Translations under genes and position numbers: made by a program
In this document: positions 7,949 through 16,820 of the stretch, one piece after another
Layout: every line of letters begins with the position of its first letter
Numbering within the stretch: the stretch's first letter is position 1
The notes under the pieces: model-generated
Databases searched by the model: none
Told to the model about the DNA's origin: nothing
What the model saw: the letters and a program-made list of their open reading frames with translations, nothing else
DNA from: RGIG3077 sp045541475
GTDB lineage: Bacteria > Bacillota > Clostridia > Oscillospirales > Ruminococcaceae
Length of the DNA stretch: 64,000 nucleotides
Assembly (NCBI GenBank): GCA_045541475.1
Contig: JAZQJI010000027.1
Location: 1-64,000, forward strand
Direction of reading: 5' to 3'

Positions 7949-9145
7949 ATGTTTAAAGTTGCAATTTGCTATATAGTTATGCTGATAATGGCATTTGTTT
8001 TTTATATAGCATTTATCGATACGCTTTCTCTTTTACTATTAATTACAGCAATTATTTTTCCTTTTATTATGCTTGTTATGTTGGCAATTGTCAGATCTAA
8101 CACTGATGTTAGCTTTGTGTGTGATAAAAAAGGACAAAACAAAAATGCGGACATAAGCTTTAGAATTGTACTTCATAATAAAACAATTCTTCCTTTGCCA
8201 AGAGTTCATGTTAAAGTAAAATACAAAAACTGTATGGATACGGATTATGTTCATGCTGATTTTCTTGTTCCGCTCCATTTGGGAAGAACCGAAAACGTAA
8301 CGTTTACTCTTTCTTCAATGTATTGCGGTAAAGTTGATGCATATCTTGATGAGGTGATTTTTTACGATTATATTTCGCTTTTCAGATTAAAACTTAAATC
8401 TAATAAAAAATGTTCTGCATATATATTGCCGAATATTTATGATTTAGATATAGATATAAGTGATGAAGTGATCAGTATTGGCGAAAATGATCGTTATTCT
8501 CAATATGTTCCGGGTGATGATAATACCGAAATATTTTCTTTGCGCGATTATACTGCAGGTGATAGAATTTCTCAAATACATTGGAAGCTTAGTTCTAAGC
8601 GTAACGATTTGATTGTTAAGGAATACTCCAAGCCGATAAATTCAAATGTACTTTTTTTATGCGATTTTGATTGTGGTACTAAAAATGAAAATCGCATGAA
8701 AATCGCTGATGCTCTTGTTGAGGCTATAATATCTTTATCAAATTATATGATAGCTAATAATTTTGAGCACTATGCCGGAATATACAGTGATTGCGACGCA
8801 AATCTTGAAATTTCAGATGTTTGCGACGAAGAAAACTGCGTTGTTTTATCAAGAAAACTACTTGCTACACAGATATATGATGATTGCCGTGCTTTGAAGC
8901 AATTTGCGATTTCTGATGAGTTTAGAAAATATAGTCATGTTATATATTTATCTCATTCGTTCAATTTGCAAAAATCAGAAATACTCGAAAATATAGCACT
9001 TCATGTTAAAACCTCTGTTGTTGCAATCGATGATAAGCCTTACAATGATATATATGAAATGCAGAATTTGACAAATTCTGAACTGCCGTTTTATCCGTTG
9101 GAATGTTCCAAAATTGCAGCATGTTTATCAGAACTTGTAATTTGA
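7949..9145 (+). CDS. DUF58 (VWA-like) membrane protein
   Basis: 398 aa from the ATG at 7949, four bases after the moxR stop, with a weak AAGG upstream. A much longer open frame back to 7724 overlaps moxR out of frame and is rejected. Two N-terminal membrane segments (about residues 2-20 and 26-44) are followed by a beta-rich region and the DUF58 core signature 'VPGDDNTEIFSLRDYTAGD' plus 'IHWKLSSKRNDLIVKEY' (about residues 190-230). The C-terminal part is VWA-like. Together with MoxR and the transglutaminase it forms a cluster widespread in bacteria, whose molecular job is poorly defined. It is probably membrane-anchored with the DUF58 domain in the cytoplasm. Confidence 0.9.
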   Translation: MFKVAICYIVMLIMAFVFYIAFIDTLSLLLLITAIIFPFIMLVMLAIVRSNTDVSFVCDKKGQNKNADISFRIVLHNKTILPLPRVHVKVKYKNCMDTDYVHADFLVPLHLGRTENVTFTLSSMYCGKVDAYLDEVIFYDYISLFRLKLKSNKKCSAYILPNIYDLDIDISDEVISIGENDRYSQYVPGDDNTEIFSLRDYTAGDRISQIHWKLSSKRNDLIVKEYSKPINSNVLFLCDFDCGTKNENRMKIADALVEAIISLSNYMIANNFEHYAGIYSDCDANLEISDVCDEENCVVLSRKLLATQIYDDCRALKQFAISDEFRKYSHVIYLSHSFNLQKSEILENIALHVKTSVVAIDDKPYNDIYEMQNLTNSELPFYPLECSKIAACLSELVI

Positions 9146-9172
9146 TGTGTTTAGAATAATATGGATGTATAA

Positions 9173-11695
9173 ATGAAGAAAAGAAAACAAAATGATATAG
9201 AATTGAAAAATCAAGTAATTCAATCAGGCGGCTTGATTATAGGCGAAAATGTTTCAGTAGACGTTAGAAAAAAGTATATAGCACAACGTTTTTTACTCTG
9301 GATAGTAGCATTTTGCGGTATAATCGGTGAAGTTTTGAGCATTACTTCGCTGTTTGCTTTGGAATACGATACAGCAATAGTTATGCGGTATCTTGTGTTG
9401 GCTTTTTTTGTTACTGCTTTAGTTTTTTCTGTGAAAAAACATATTTTAGCAGCTTTTGCCGAAATAGCGGTTATGGTGCTTGTTTTAATAAAGTTGCCAA
9501 AAGATGATTTATATAACGGATTTAAATGCTTTGTAAATCAAGTCGTTCAAAGAGCTTCGCTTGAAAAATATGGAGTGATAGAATTTTACATCAGCCGCAA
9601 AGTCGATGAATTTGAATGTTTGACTTTGTTTATGGCCGTATTGGCTGTATTAACAGTTTTTTTGGTAATGCTTAGTGTATTGATATACAAAAGCTTTGCT
9701 TTGGGATTTGTTTTTACATTTCCTTTGGTTGAAATCGGTTTATTCTTTGGAATTGCTCCCAATTATATACACTTTGCATTTTTGCTTGCTTTTTGGATTG
9801 CTCTTGTTGTGCTTAACAATTCAAATTATAAAGAATATGTTGGAAGTGATCGCAGCGATTTTGTCCGTAAAGGAAACAGTTTTATGCCTAAACATGGTAT
9901 GAAACGAAAGGTTGATGGTGTTTCTTCGTTATGTTGCTTAACCGTTTCGCTGATACTGTTTTTATCCGTAGCGGTTGTTGTGCAGATATTAGATGTTGAA
10001 CGCCCCGAATCCATCGATCAGATTAGATATACATTAAAGCATGATTTAACAGAAAAAAGTCTTGAAGAAATTATAAATGATTTAACAGGCAATGACGAAA
10101 GTTCTAAATCAAATCATGGCAATTTGAAGAATAACGGAAATTTGGAGTTTGAAAATGAGGACATGCTCAAAGTTCTTTTTTCGAGCAAAATACATAACAA
10201 CATATATCTAAAGGGATATGTGGGTTCTGTTTATGATGGTGATAACTGGTTAGACCTTAATGAAGATGATTACGAAGAATTATCTGACATAATGGATGTT
10301 TTCTCCAATGGTGGTTATTTCCCTCAGGATAGATTGTTTAGATATTTAAGATCAAATTATGAAATGTTGCCTGTTGCAACGGTTGATGTTGATATTATAA
10401 ATGCATCTACTGAGTTTTGCTATACGCCTTATGCTATGACTGTGACTGAAAACATGACATATTTAGGTGACAGTATTGTTTATGTAGATGGAGATGATGT
10501 TACTTTAGGTGATGTTAAAGCCAGTTATAATTATCAATTTACACCTGCTAATTTAGAACAATATTTGTCACAGCACTTTACAAACTCAGATATCTCCTAT
10601 CAAACGAACGATGCTTTGAAGGAATACAACAGCTTTTGCAAAAAGGTATACACAAGAGTGCCCTTTGATGAGAGCATTAACAAACTATATGATAAAGATG
10701 AGTATGCAGTTATTTTTGATTCTTATCAAAATGGAGAACTCAATACTTACGAGACGCTTTGTGAAATACGTGAACTGATACAATCAAAAGCAGATTATAC
10801 ATTATCGCCTGGAAAAACTCCTGCTGATACAGATTTTGTTTATTATTTCCTTGAAGAGAATAATAAAGGATATTGTGTGCACTATGCAACTGCGGGTATT
10901 ATTCTTGCTCGCATGGCAGGTATACCTGCCCGTTACGCAACAGGATATGTTGTTGACAATGGTAAGTTTAATATATTAAGTCAAACGCAGGATGGTTACG
11001 AGTTTGTTATTCAAGATGATTCTGCGCATGCATGGGCAGAAGTTTATATTGATGGCATGGGCTGGGTTCCGTTTGAGTTTACAGAAGGTTATTCATCTTC
11101 TAATGCAGTTACCACACGTGCTACAACAACTACCACAACAGCGAAGAAAAACAACACAACTACTACAAAAAGTACTAATATTACAACAAATAATGTTACA
11201 ACAACCGCAACTTCTCCTTTGCTTAGGTTGGATACAGATGATTCTGATGATAATATCTCCAAAATGTTAAAGTGTGTTGTTTTGATATTGTGTGTAATAC
11301 TTTTGTTTGCTTTGATTGTTGTTGCTGTTATTCATTCTCATACAAGTTCAATTGAAAAACGCAGAAAGGATATGAATACTGATTCAGCTAATAAAAATGC
11401 AGTAAATGCATATCGTTATCTTGTTGCGTTGTTAGAATATTATGGTGTTGAATACAGCAATCAAACACCGCTTGAATTTGCTGATAAAGCAGAAAATGAA
11501 TGTGATTTAGTTAATGGAGGAGAAATTGTTAGTGCTTGTTACATAGCTATGCTCGCCGGTTACGGCAATACCGGCGTTAATGTTGAACAAGCTCATAATA
11601 TTGTATCCCTTTCAGAATCTTTAGCTAAACGTATTTATTATTCTAAATCTAAAGCAGAAAAGCTTAAAATGAAATACATAGAGCATTTGATATAA
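9173..11695 (+). CDS. TgpA-like membrane protein with extracytoplasmic transglutaminase domain
   Basis: 840 aa. About six hydrophobic segments lie in residues 35-280. A large extracytoplasmic part carries a transglutaminase core: catalytic Cys568 in 'GYCVHYATAGIILARMAGIP', His619 in 'DSAHAWAEVYI', and 'GWVPFEFTEGY' at the position of the third triad residue (Glu in place of Asp). A Thr-rich linker follows (about residues 645-680, many consecutive Thr plus Asn and Lys), then a further membrane helix ('VVLILCVILLFALIVVAVI') and a cytoplasmic DUF4129-like tail. The ribosome binding site is weak (GGAT), consistent with coupling to the DUF58 gene 27 bp upstream. It may cross-link or cleave wall-associated proteins or peptides; the substrate is unknown. 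The gene ends at a strong terminator. Confidence 0.9.
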   Translation: MKKRKQNDIELKNQVIQSGGLIIGENVSVDVRKKYIAQRFLLWIVAFCGIIGEVLSITSLFALEYDTAIVMRYLVLAFFVTALVFSVKKHILAAFAEIAVMVLVLIKLPKDDLYNGFKCFVNQVVQRASLEKYGVIEFYISRKVDEFECLTLFMAVLAVLTVFLVMLSVLIYKSFALGFVFTFPLVEIGLFFGIAPNYIHFAFLLAFWIALVVLNNSNYKEYVGSDRSDFVRKGNSFMPKHGMKRKVDGVSSLCCLTVSLILFLSVAVVVQILDVERPESIDQIRYTLKHDLTEKSLEEIINDLTGNDESSKSNHGNLKNNGNLEFENEDMLKVLFSSKIHNNIYLKGYVGSVYDGDNWLDLNEDDYEELSDIMDVFSNGGYFPQDRLFRYLRSNYEMLPVATVDVDIINASTEFCYTPYAMTVTENMTYLGDSIVYVDGDDVTLGDVKASYNYQFTPANLEQYLSQHFTNSDISYQTNDALKEYNSFCKKVYTRVPFDESINKLYDKDEYAVIFDSYQNGELNTYETLCEIRELIQSKADYTLSPGKTPADTDFVYYFLEENNKGYCVHYATAGIILARMAGIPARYATGYVVDNGKFNILSQTQDGYEFVIQDDSAHAWAEVYIDGMGWVPFEFTEGYSSSNAVTTRATTTTTTAKKNNTTTTKSTNITTNNVTTTATSPLLRLDTDDSDDNISKMLKCVVLILCVILLFALIVVAVIHSHTSSIEKRRKDMNTDSANKNAVNAYRYLVALLEYYGVEYSNQTPLEFADKAENECDLVNGGEIVSACYIAMLAGYGNTGVNVEQAHNIVSLSESLAKRIYYSKSKAEKLKMKYIEHLI

Positions 11696-11712
11696 TGTTA
11701 ACAAAAAGCTAG

Positions 11713-11744
11713 TCCCTTCCGTTTTTACGGAAGGGATTTTTTTC
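11713..11744 (+). terminator. Terminator of the MoxR-DUF58-transglutaminase operon
   Basis: Perfect 10-bp stem TCCCTTCCGT / ACGGAAGGGA, TTTT loop, followed by TTTTTTT. Confidence 0.92.
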
Positions 11745-11746
11745 TA

Positions 11747-11820
11747 TTCCGACAAAAAAGCCTGATATAATTTTAGCAGGATTAATATCGACATTTTTTA
11801 AACATATCAAGAGTTATAAT
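11747..11820 (+). promoter_or_regulatory. Putative Spo0A-controlled promoter of spoIIGA-sigE
   Basis: A perfect TATAAT (11815-11820) has no sigma-A -35 at the normal distance. Two minus-strand matches to the 0A box (consensus TGTCGAA) lie upstream: TGTCGGA within 11748-11754 and TGTCGAT within 11787-11793. The nearer box ends 21 bp before the -10. In Bacillus subtilis the spoIIG promoter likewise has widely spaced elements with 0A boxes over the -35 region. The match is by eye; binding is inferred. Confidence 0.55.
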
Positions 11821-11856
11821 TAGCATGTACAAAGTTATGGTGAGAAGGTGTGATAG

Positions 11857-12672
11857 ATGCGATATATATACGTAGATATATTAATTGTTGTAAACCTTTA
11901 TGTTAATTATTTTTTGCTTTGTGCAGTGCAAAAAATCTCTAATTCCAGAGCAAATTATAAGCGAAAAATCATAGCTGCATTAATCGGTGCTTTTATGTCT
12001 TTGTCGATAATACTTCCTGCATTTTTATTCGTAGTTTCAATGATATATAAGATTTTAGGTACGATTTTTATAAATTATGTTGCTTTCGGTAAAGAAGGTT
12101 TAATAAAGAATAGTCTTTTGTATTTGCTGTCGGGAATTGTATTTGCAGGTGTTATGCTTTTAGTATCGTCAATATTTTCGGCAAATAGTGTTTTTATGAT
12201 AAACGGAAGCGTTTATTATGATATATCGTTTGTTGCATTGCTGATATTTACTGCTGTTGCATATTTGGTGATAACCATTGTTAAGAATATATTTGATAAT
12301 AGCGCATATAAAAATGGAGCTTTTAGAGTTGTTATAGACATTGGGACAAAATGTATATCTCTTGATGGTGTTGCAGATACAGGAAATATGTTGTGCGATA
12401 ATTTGACCGGAAAGCCTGTTATTGTGTGCGATAAAACGGATTTCGATTTTGATTTATCACAATTACTTGAAAAAAAGGAAATGCTGCGTTTTAGAAGTTT
12501 TCGGTATCTTGCATATTCAACAATAAGTGGTGAATATGTTATGCCGATTTTTTCGCCTATATCTATTAAGATTTACGATAATAGCAATGGCAGATGCAAA
12601 AACGTTGATGCGTTTGTAGGTCTTGCTGAAAATTGTAAAAATGCAGTTTTTAACCCTAAAATGTTGCTATAA
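11857..12672 (+). CDS. spoIIGA: Sigma-E processing peptidase
   Basis: 271 aa, preceded by GAGAAGGTG. Membrane-embedded aspartic protease that removes the pro-sequence of SigE in the mother cell. About five N-terminal membrane segments (residues 1-145) are followed by a soluble protease domain with the catalytic 'GVADTGNML' (Asp174) and 'GKPVIVCDK'. It sits 20 bp upstream of sigE, the classic spoIIG arrangement, and its promoter carries 0A-box-like sites. In B. subtilis the protease is switched on by a signal from the forespore (SpoIIR), which is not in this window. No sigG follows, unlike in Bacillus. Confidence 0.95.
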   Translation: MRYIYVDILIVVNLYVNYFLLCAVQKISNSRANYKRKIIAALIGAFMSLSIILPAFLFVVSMIYKILGTIFINYVAFGKEGLIKNSLLYLLSGIVFAGVMLLVSSIFSANSVFMINGSVYYDISFVALLIFTAVAYLVITIVKNIFDNSAYKNGAFRVVIDIGTKCISLDGVADTGNMLCDNLTGKPVIVCDKTDFDFDLSQLLEKKEMLRFRSFRYLAYSTISGEYVMPIFSPISIKIYDNSNGRCKNVDAFVGLAENCKNAVFNPKMLL

Positions 12673-12692
12673 AATGAAAGAGAGAATAAATT

Positions 12693-13394
12693 ATGTTTTT
12701 TGTAAAGATTATTAAAGCTATAAAAAATCTTTTTAAAAAAACCTTTAAGGTTTACTACATAAACAGTGCTGAAAGTCTGCCGCCGCCACTAAGCAAAGAA
12801 GAAGAAATCGAAGCGTTTAATAAACTAGAGAAAAATGATAGGTCAGCAAGAGATTTACTCATAGTTCACAATCTGCGTTTGGTAGTTTATATTGCTAAAA
12901 AGTTTGAATCAACAGGAATTTGCATTGAAGATCTTATATCGATTGGAACTATTGGCTTGATTAAGGCAGTTAATACTTTTTGTCCAAATAAGAACATCAA
13001 GCTTGCTACTTATGCATCTCGATGCATTGAAAATGAAATATTGATGTTTTTGCGTAAATCTTCGCAAAAACGCAATGAAATATCTCTTGATGAGCCGCTT
13101 AACGTGGATTGGGATGGTAATGAGCTGCTGTTATCTGATATAATGGGTACTCAAGATGATGAAATCAGTGCTTCGCTTGAAATTGAATCAGAGAAAAATT
13201 TGCTGCGCGAAGCGGTGTCTAAGTTGAATGAACGAGAAAGAATGATAATGGATATGCGTTTTGGACTTTCAGGAAAGGCTGAAAAAACACAAAAAGAGGT
13301 TGCTGACGAAATAGGCATTTCTCAATCATATATATCAAGACTTGAAAAGAAAATTATTGTAAAATTAAAAAAAGAACTTGATAAAATGACATGA
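12693..13394 (+). CDS. sigE: Sporulation sigma factor SigE (pro-sigma-E)
   Basis: 233 aa. Mother-cell-specific sigma factor. The N-terminus is the expected amphipathic pro-sequence (MFFVKIIKAIKNLFKKTFKV), followed by the conserved 'YYINSAESLPPPLSKEEE', which contains the cleavage region at Tyr21-Tyr22. Region 2 ('NLRLVVYIAKKFESTG', 'EDLISIGTIGLIKAV') and region 4 with its helix-turn-helix ('TQKEVADEIGISQSYISRLEKK') are complete. RBS: GAAAGAGAG. It is co-transcribed with spoIIGA. No strong terminator is visible before the xylanase promoter. Confidence 0.97.
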   Translation: MFFVKIIKAIKNLFKKTFKVYYINSAESLPPPLSKEEEIEAFNKLEKNDRSARDLLIVHNLRLVVYIAKKFESTGICIEDLISIGTIGLIKAVNTFCPNKNIKLATYASRCIENEILMFLRKSSQKRNEISLDEPLNVDWDGNELLLSDIMGTQDDEISASLEIESEKNLLREAVSKLNERERMIMDMRFGLSGKAEKTQKEVADEIGISQSYISRLEKKIIVKLKKELDKMT

Positions 13395-13422
13395 TTTATT
13401 TTTGAAAAATGTAGTGTTTTTC

Positions 13423-13451
13423 TTGACAAATCTTTGTATAAAAAGTATAAT
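13423..13451 (+). promoter_or_regulatory. Consensus sigma-A promoter of the xylanase gene
   Basis: Perfect TTGACA (13423-13428) and TATAAT (13446-13451) with a 17-bp spacer, 51 bp before the start codon. No obvious catabolite-response (cre) palindrome was seen around it. Confidence 0.9.
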
Positions 13452-13502
13452 TATTTTGTATTATAGTGCTTAAAAATACAAAAATTGAAAGGAAGAAAAA
13501 TT

Positions 13503-16500
13503 ATGATTTTAAAAAAGCTGGCGGCATTATTAACAAGTGCTGCAATCATGCTTTCCGCAATGCCTTTGTTGTCGTTTACTTCTTACGCGGCAGAAAGTGA
13601 AACTGTTGAGCTTTTTTGTGACGACTTTGAAAATGGTGATACATGCGGTTGGGCTTCGCATGGTGGTGCTGCAACAATAAGCATTTCTGATGCTCAGGCT
13701 TACAGTGGCGAAACAAGTATGTACATCACTGACAGAGAACAGAATTGGCAGGGTGCTGAGTGCAGTAAGGTTGGCTATCTTTATCCGGGATATACTTACA
13801 CAATATCACTTGCATTTTATTATGATGATGAAAGCGCAGGCGATAGTCAATCGTTCGAACTTGGTTTTAAATACACCAAGGATGGTACAACAGGGTATGG
13901 CAGCATCGGCTCTGTAAATGTTACTAAAGGCGAATGGGGTGTTGTTACTGCAACAAAAACTTTTGCCAGTGATATAACAGGCATCATTCTGTATACTCAG
14001 TGTTCTAATACAACCTTGCCCTATTATATTGACTATTGTACAGCAACAGGTCAAGTGTATCAAGGCGAAACTCAGGATGGCTTTTCTTATGATTTTGAAG
14101 ATGGAACTGTAAGCGATTGGTTTGGCCGTGATTGCGATATACAGGTTTCAACAACTTATGCGCACAGTGGTACATATTCTCTTTACACCTCAGGAAGAAC
14201 GGATCTTTGGAACAGCCCTGCTGTTGACTGTAACCTTTATTGTCAAAAAGGTGCATATTATTCGTTCAGTTGTTGGGCGCTGTATGATGGCGATTCTTGG
14301 TCAGATACTGCGTCGTTCCAGATATATTTGATGTATAATCAGAATGGAACTACACAATACAAAAATCTTGCGGATGAATCTACCGCAAAAGGTGAGTGGG
14401 TTCAAGTTTCTACTCGTTACACCATTCCTACTGATGCAACAAATGTAGCTTTTTACATTCAGCCTAAATGGTCATCAAACCCAAGTGATCAGGATAAGAC
14501 AATTGATTTTTATATTGATGATGTAGTGTGCGAGCATCTACCTGATCCTACAATTCAGAACGACATTCCCAATCTTAAAGATGCTTATCAGGATTATTTT
14601 ATCATAGGTTGTGCTGCAACCGCATCTGAATTGGCTGTTGGAGCTACTCAGGATATGATTTTGAAACATTACGAAAGCCTTACTTTCGGTAATGAACTGA
14701 AACCTCAGAGCACGCTTAATCAGAATGCTTGTCAGGCGCTTGGCTCAGAAACAGAAGTTGCTATTTCTCTTGCTCAGGCAGAACCTCTTTTGCAGTTTGC
14801 TGCCGATAACGATATTCCTGTAAGAGGTCATTGTCTTGTGTGGCACAGCCAGACTCCCGAATGGTTCTTTAAAGTTGGCTATGATGAGAATAACGATTGG
14901 GTAAGCCGTGATGTTATGCTTGCAAGAATGGAAAATTACATTAAGGCAGTGTTAACGACACTTGAAACTGAATGGCCCGATGTTGAAATTTACTGTTGGG
15001 ATGTTGTTAACGAAGCATTTGCTGATAACGGAAATTTACGTACTGCAGGCTCTATTAACGATAGCGATCAGTATTCGATGTGGATGCAGACAATCGGCGA
15101 GGACTTTATTGAATATGCGTTCAGATACGCAAGAGAATACGCTCCCGAAGGATGCAAGCTTTTCTACAATGACTACAATGAATATACACCTGAAAAGCGC
15201 GATGCTATTATTGAAAAGGTAGCAGAAATAGCAGAACTTGGCTTGATTGATGGTATTGGTATGCAGTCACATCTTCAAATGAGTTCACCGTCAATCGCTT
15301 TGTATGAAGAGGCTATCAGAAAGTATTCTGACCTTGGTCTTGAAGTTCAGATTACTGAGCTCGACGTAAATATTAAAGATAATTCAAATGCTGCTCAGCT
15401 TGAACTTGCGGAACGTTACCGTCAGGTAATGGAATGTATAAAAAAATGCAAAGATGATGGATGCAACATAACTGCAGTTGTTTTTTGGGGTATTACCGAC
15501 TCGACAAGCTGGATTGGCGGATATCCGCTTTTGTTTGATGAAGACTACAATGCAAAACCGTCTTTTTATGCGGTATATGATACTGATGCTGAAATTCAGC
15601 AAATACGCAACAAAAATGCAGTTGCTTACAACGAAACTACTATAAGCATTGAAGACGCCTTCAGAGTTCAATCCAGCGAAAGCATCGGAGATGCCGGTAG
15701 CTTTAAGGCTGTATGGTTTGACAGCATTGCTACCTTCCGAGTAACCGCTTCTGTTACAGGTACAATTAGTATATACTATGATGATGAGCTTATAACTGAC
15801 ACGATTAGCGCAGGTCAGACTAAGGATTACCAAATTGCTGCTTGGAGCAACGAAACAGGATATTGTTCTTCTTTTGATATTGCTATAAATAATACAGCAT
15901 GGAATACATTGACCTATGCTGAAGAAGGATTTACTGAAGATACTTGCGGAACGTTGACGTTTGTTGATTTTCCTGCGTACACACAAGCTGTTTATGGTAC
16001 AGTAGAAGTTGATGGCGTTATAGATGATGCATGGAATGATGCTGTAACAGTTGATATCAACAAGTTCCAAATGGGTGGCATTGCAAGCAATAATGCTTAT
16101 GGTACAGCCAAAACAATGTGGGACAATAACAATATTTACATTCTTGTAGAAGTTACTGATCCTAACGGAACGTATCAATCCGGCGCAAATCATTACGAAC
16201 AAGATACTGTCGAAATTTTCTTCGATGAAAATAACAATAAAACTACTGCGTATCAAAATGATGATATGCAGTGCCGAATTGGATATGATAATTCGCAAAC
16301 TATATCTGATAACAGAAGTCTTGGTGATTATGTATCTGCCACAGCAATTACAGAAACAGGTTATCTTGTAGAAATTGCTATTCCTTACTCGATTAATGTT
16401 TTTGCCAGCGGTCAGATAGTTGGATATGATGTGCAGATTAATGATGATAATGGTAGCGGAGCAAGAGTGGGTATATGCAATTGGTCGGGCGATATGACAG

Positions 16501-16757
16501 GCATGGGCTATGCATCTACTGAATGTTTTGGCGTGCTTGAACTTACAGGTGGCGTTGTTTACGGTGATGTTAACAACGACGGCAGAGTAAATGCACTTGA
16601 TGCAACGCTTGTTGCACGTTATGCAGTTGGTGCTGTTTCGCTTTCTTCCGGTCAGCTTGCAAACGCTGATGTAAATCTTGATGGTAAAGTAAATGCACTT
16701 GACGCTACTCTTATTGCCAGATTTGCGGTTGGAGCTATACCTTCTTTGCCACAATGA
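13503..16757 (+). CDS. Secreted modular GH10 endo-beta-1,4-xylanase with CBM22s, CBM9 and type I dockerin
   Basis: 1084 aa from the ATG at 13503 (RBS AAAGGAAG; an upstream in-frame TTG is rejected). The order is: signal peptide (residues 1-31, cleavage near SYAAES); two CBM22-like modules (about 35-185 and 195-345, 'F.DDFENGDTCGW' and 'SYDFEDGTVSDWFGR'); a GH10 catalytic domain (about 352-690) with 'HCLVWHSQTPEWF', acid/base Glu504 in 'WDVVNEAF' and nucleophile Glu619 in 'QITELDV'; an Ig-like spacer; a CBM9-like module (about 824-1015, 'VDGVIDDAWND'); and a C-terminal type I dockerin with two Ca-binding repeats, 'GDVNNDGRVNALDATLVAR' and 'ADVNLDGKVNALDATLIAR' (1018-1083). It cleaves internal beta-1,4 bonds of xylan. 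The dockerin implies docking on a cohesin scaffold encoded elsewhere. The gene is monocistronic, with its own promoter and terminator. Confidence 0.97.
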   Translation: MILKKLAALLTSAAIMLSAMPLLSFTSYAAESETVELFCDDFENGDTCGWASHGGAATISISDAQAYSGETSMYITDREQNWQGAECSKVGYLYPGYTYTISLAFYYDDESAGDSQSFELGFKYTKDGTTGYGSIGSVNVTKGEWGVVTATKTFASDITGIILYTQCSNTTLPYYIDYCTATGQVYQGETQDGFSYDFEDGTVSDWFGRDCDIQVSTTYAHSGTYSLYTSGRTDLWNSPAVDCNLYCQKGAYYSFSCWALYDGDSWSDTASFQIYLMYNQNGTTQYKNLADESTAKGEWVQVSTRYTIPTDATNVAFYIQPKWSSNPSDQDKTIDFYIDDVVCEHLPDPTIQNDIPNLKDAYQDYFIIGCAATASELAVGATQDMILKHYESLTFGNELKPQSTLNQNACQALGSETEVAISLAQAEPLLQFAADNDIPVRGHCLVWHSQTPEWFFKVGYDENNDWVSRDVMLARMENYIKAVLTTLETEWPDVEIYCWDVVNEAFADNGNLRTAGSINDSDQYSMWMQTIGEDFIEYAFRYAREYAPEGCKLFYNDYNEYTPEKRDAIIEKVAEIAELGLIDGIGMQSHLQMSSPSIALYEEAIRKYSDLGLEVQITELDVNIKDNSNAAQLELAERYRQVMECIKKCKDDGCNITAVVFWGITDSTSWIGGYPLLFDEDYNAKPSFYAVYDTDAEIQQIRNKNAVAYNETTISIEDAFRVQSSESIGDAGSFKAVWFDSIATFRVTASVTGTISIYYDDELITDTISAGQTKDYQIAAWSNETGYCSSFDIAINNTAWNTLTYAEEGFTEDTCGTLTFVDFPAYTQAVYGTVEVDGVIDDAWNDAVTVDINKFQMGGIASNNAYGTAKTMWDNNNIYILVEVTDPNGTYQSGANHYEQDTVEIFFDENNNKTTAYQNDDMQCRIGYDNSQTISDNRSLGDYVSATAITETGYLVEIAIPYSINVFASGQIVGYDVQINDDNGSGARVGICNWSGDMTGMGYASTECFGVLELTGGVVYGDVNNDGRVNALDATLVARYAVGAVSLSSGQLANADVNLDGKVNALDATLIARFAVGAIPSLPQ

Positions 16758-16780
16758 ACAATTTAACAACATAAAAATTA

Positions 16781-16812
16781 CAGACCAAAAGGGTTGTTTC
16801 CTTTTGGTCTGT
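16781..16812 (+). terminator. Terminator after the xylanase gene, shared with the convergent dehydrogenase
   Basis: 12-bp perfect stem CAGACCAAAAGG / CCTTTTGGTCTG with a 7-nt loop. The T-rich tail TTGTTGTATTT lies on the plus strand and TAATTTTTA on the minus strand, so it can serve both convergent genes. Confidence 0.85.
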
Positions 16813-16820
16813 TGTTGTAT

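Noticed and set aside
15384..16772. 462-aa open frame antisense to the xylanase
   Set aside because: It is on the opposite strand of a fully convincing GH10-CBM9-dockerin gene, has odd Ile/Cys/Asn-rich composition and no recognisable domain; a long antisense shadow.
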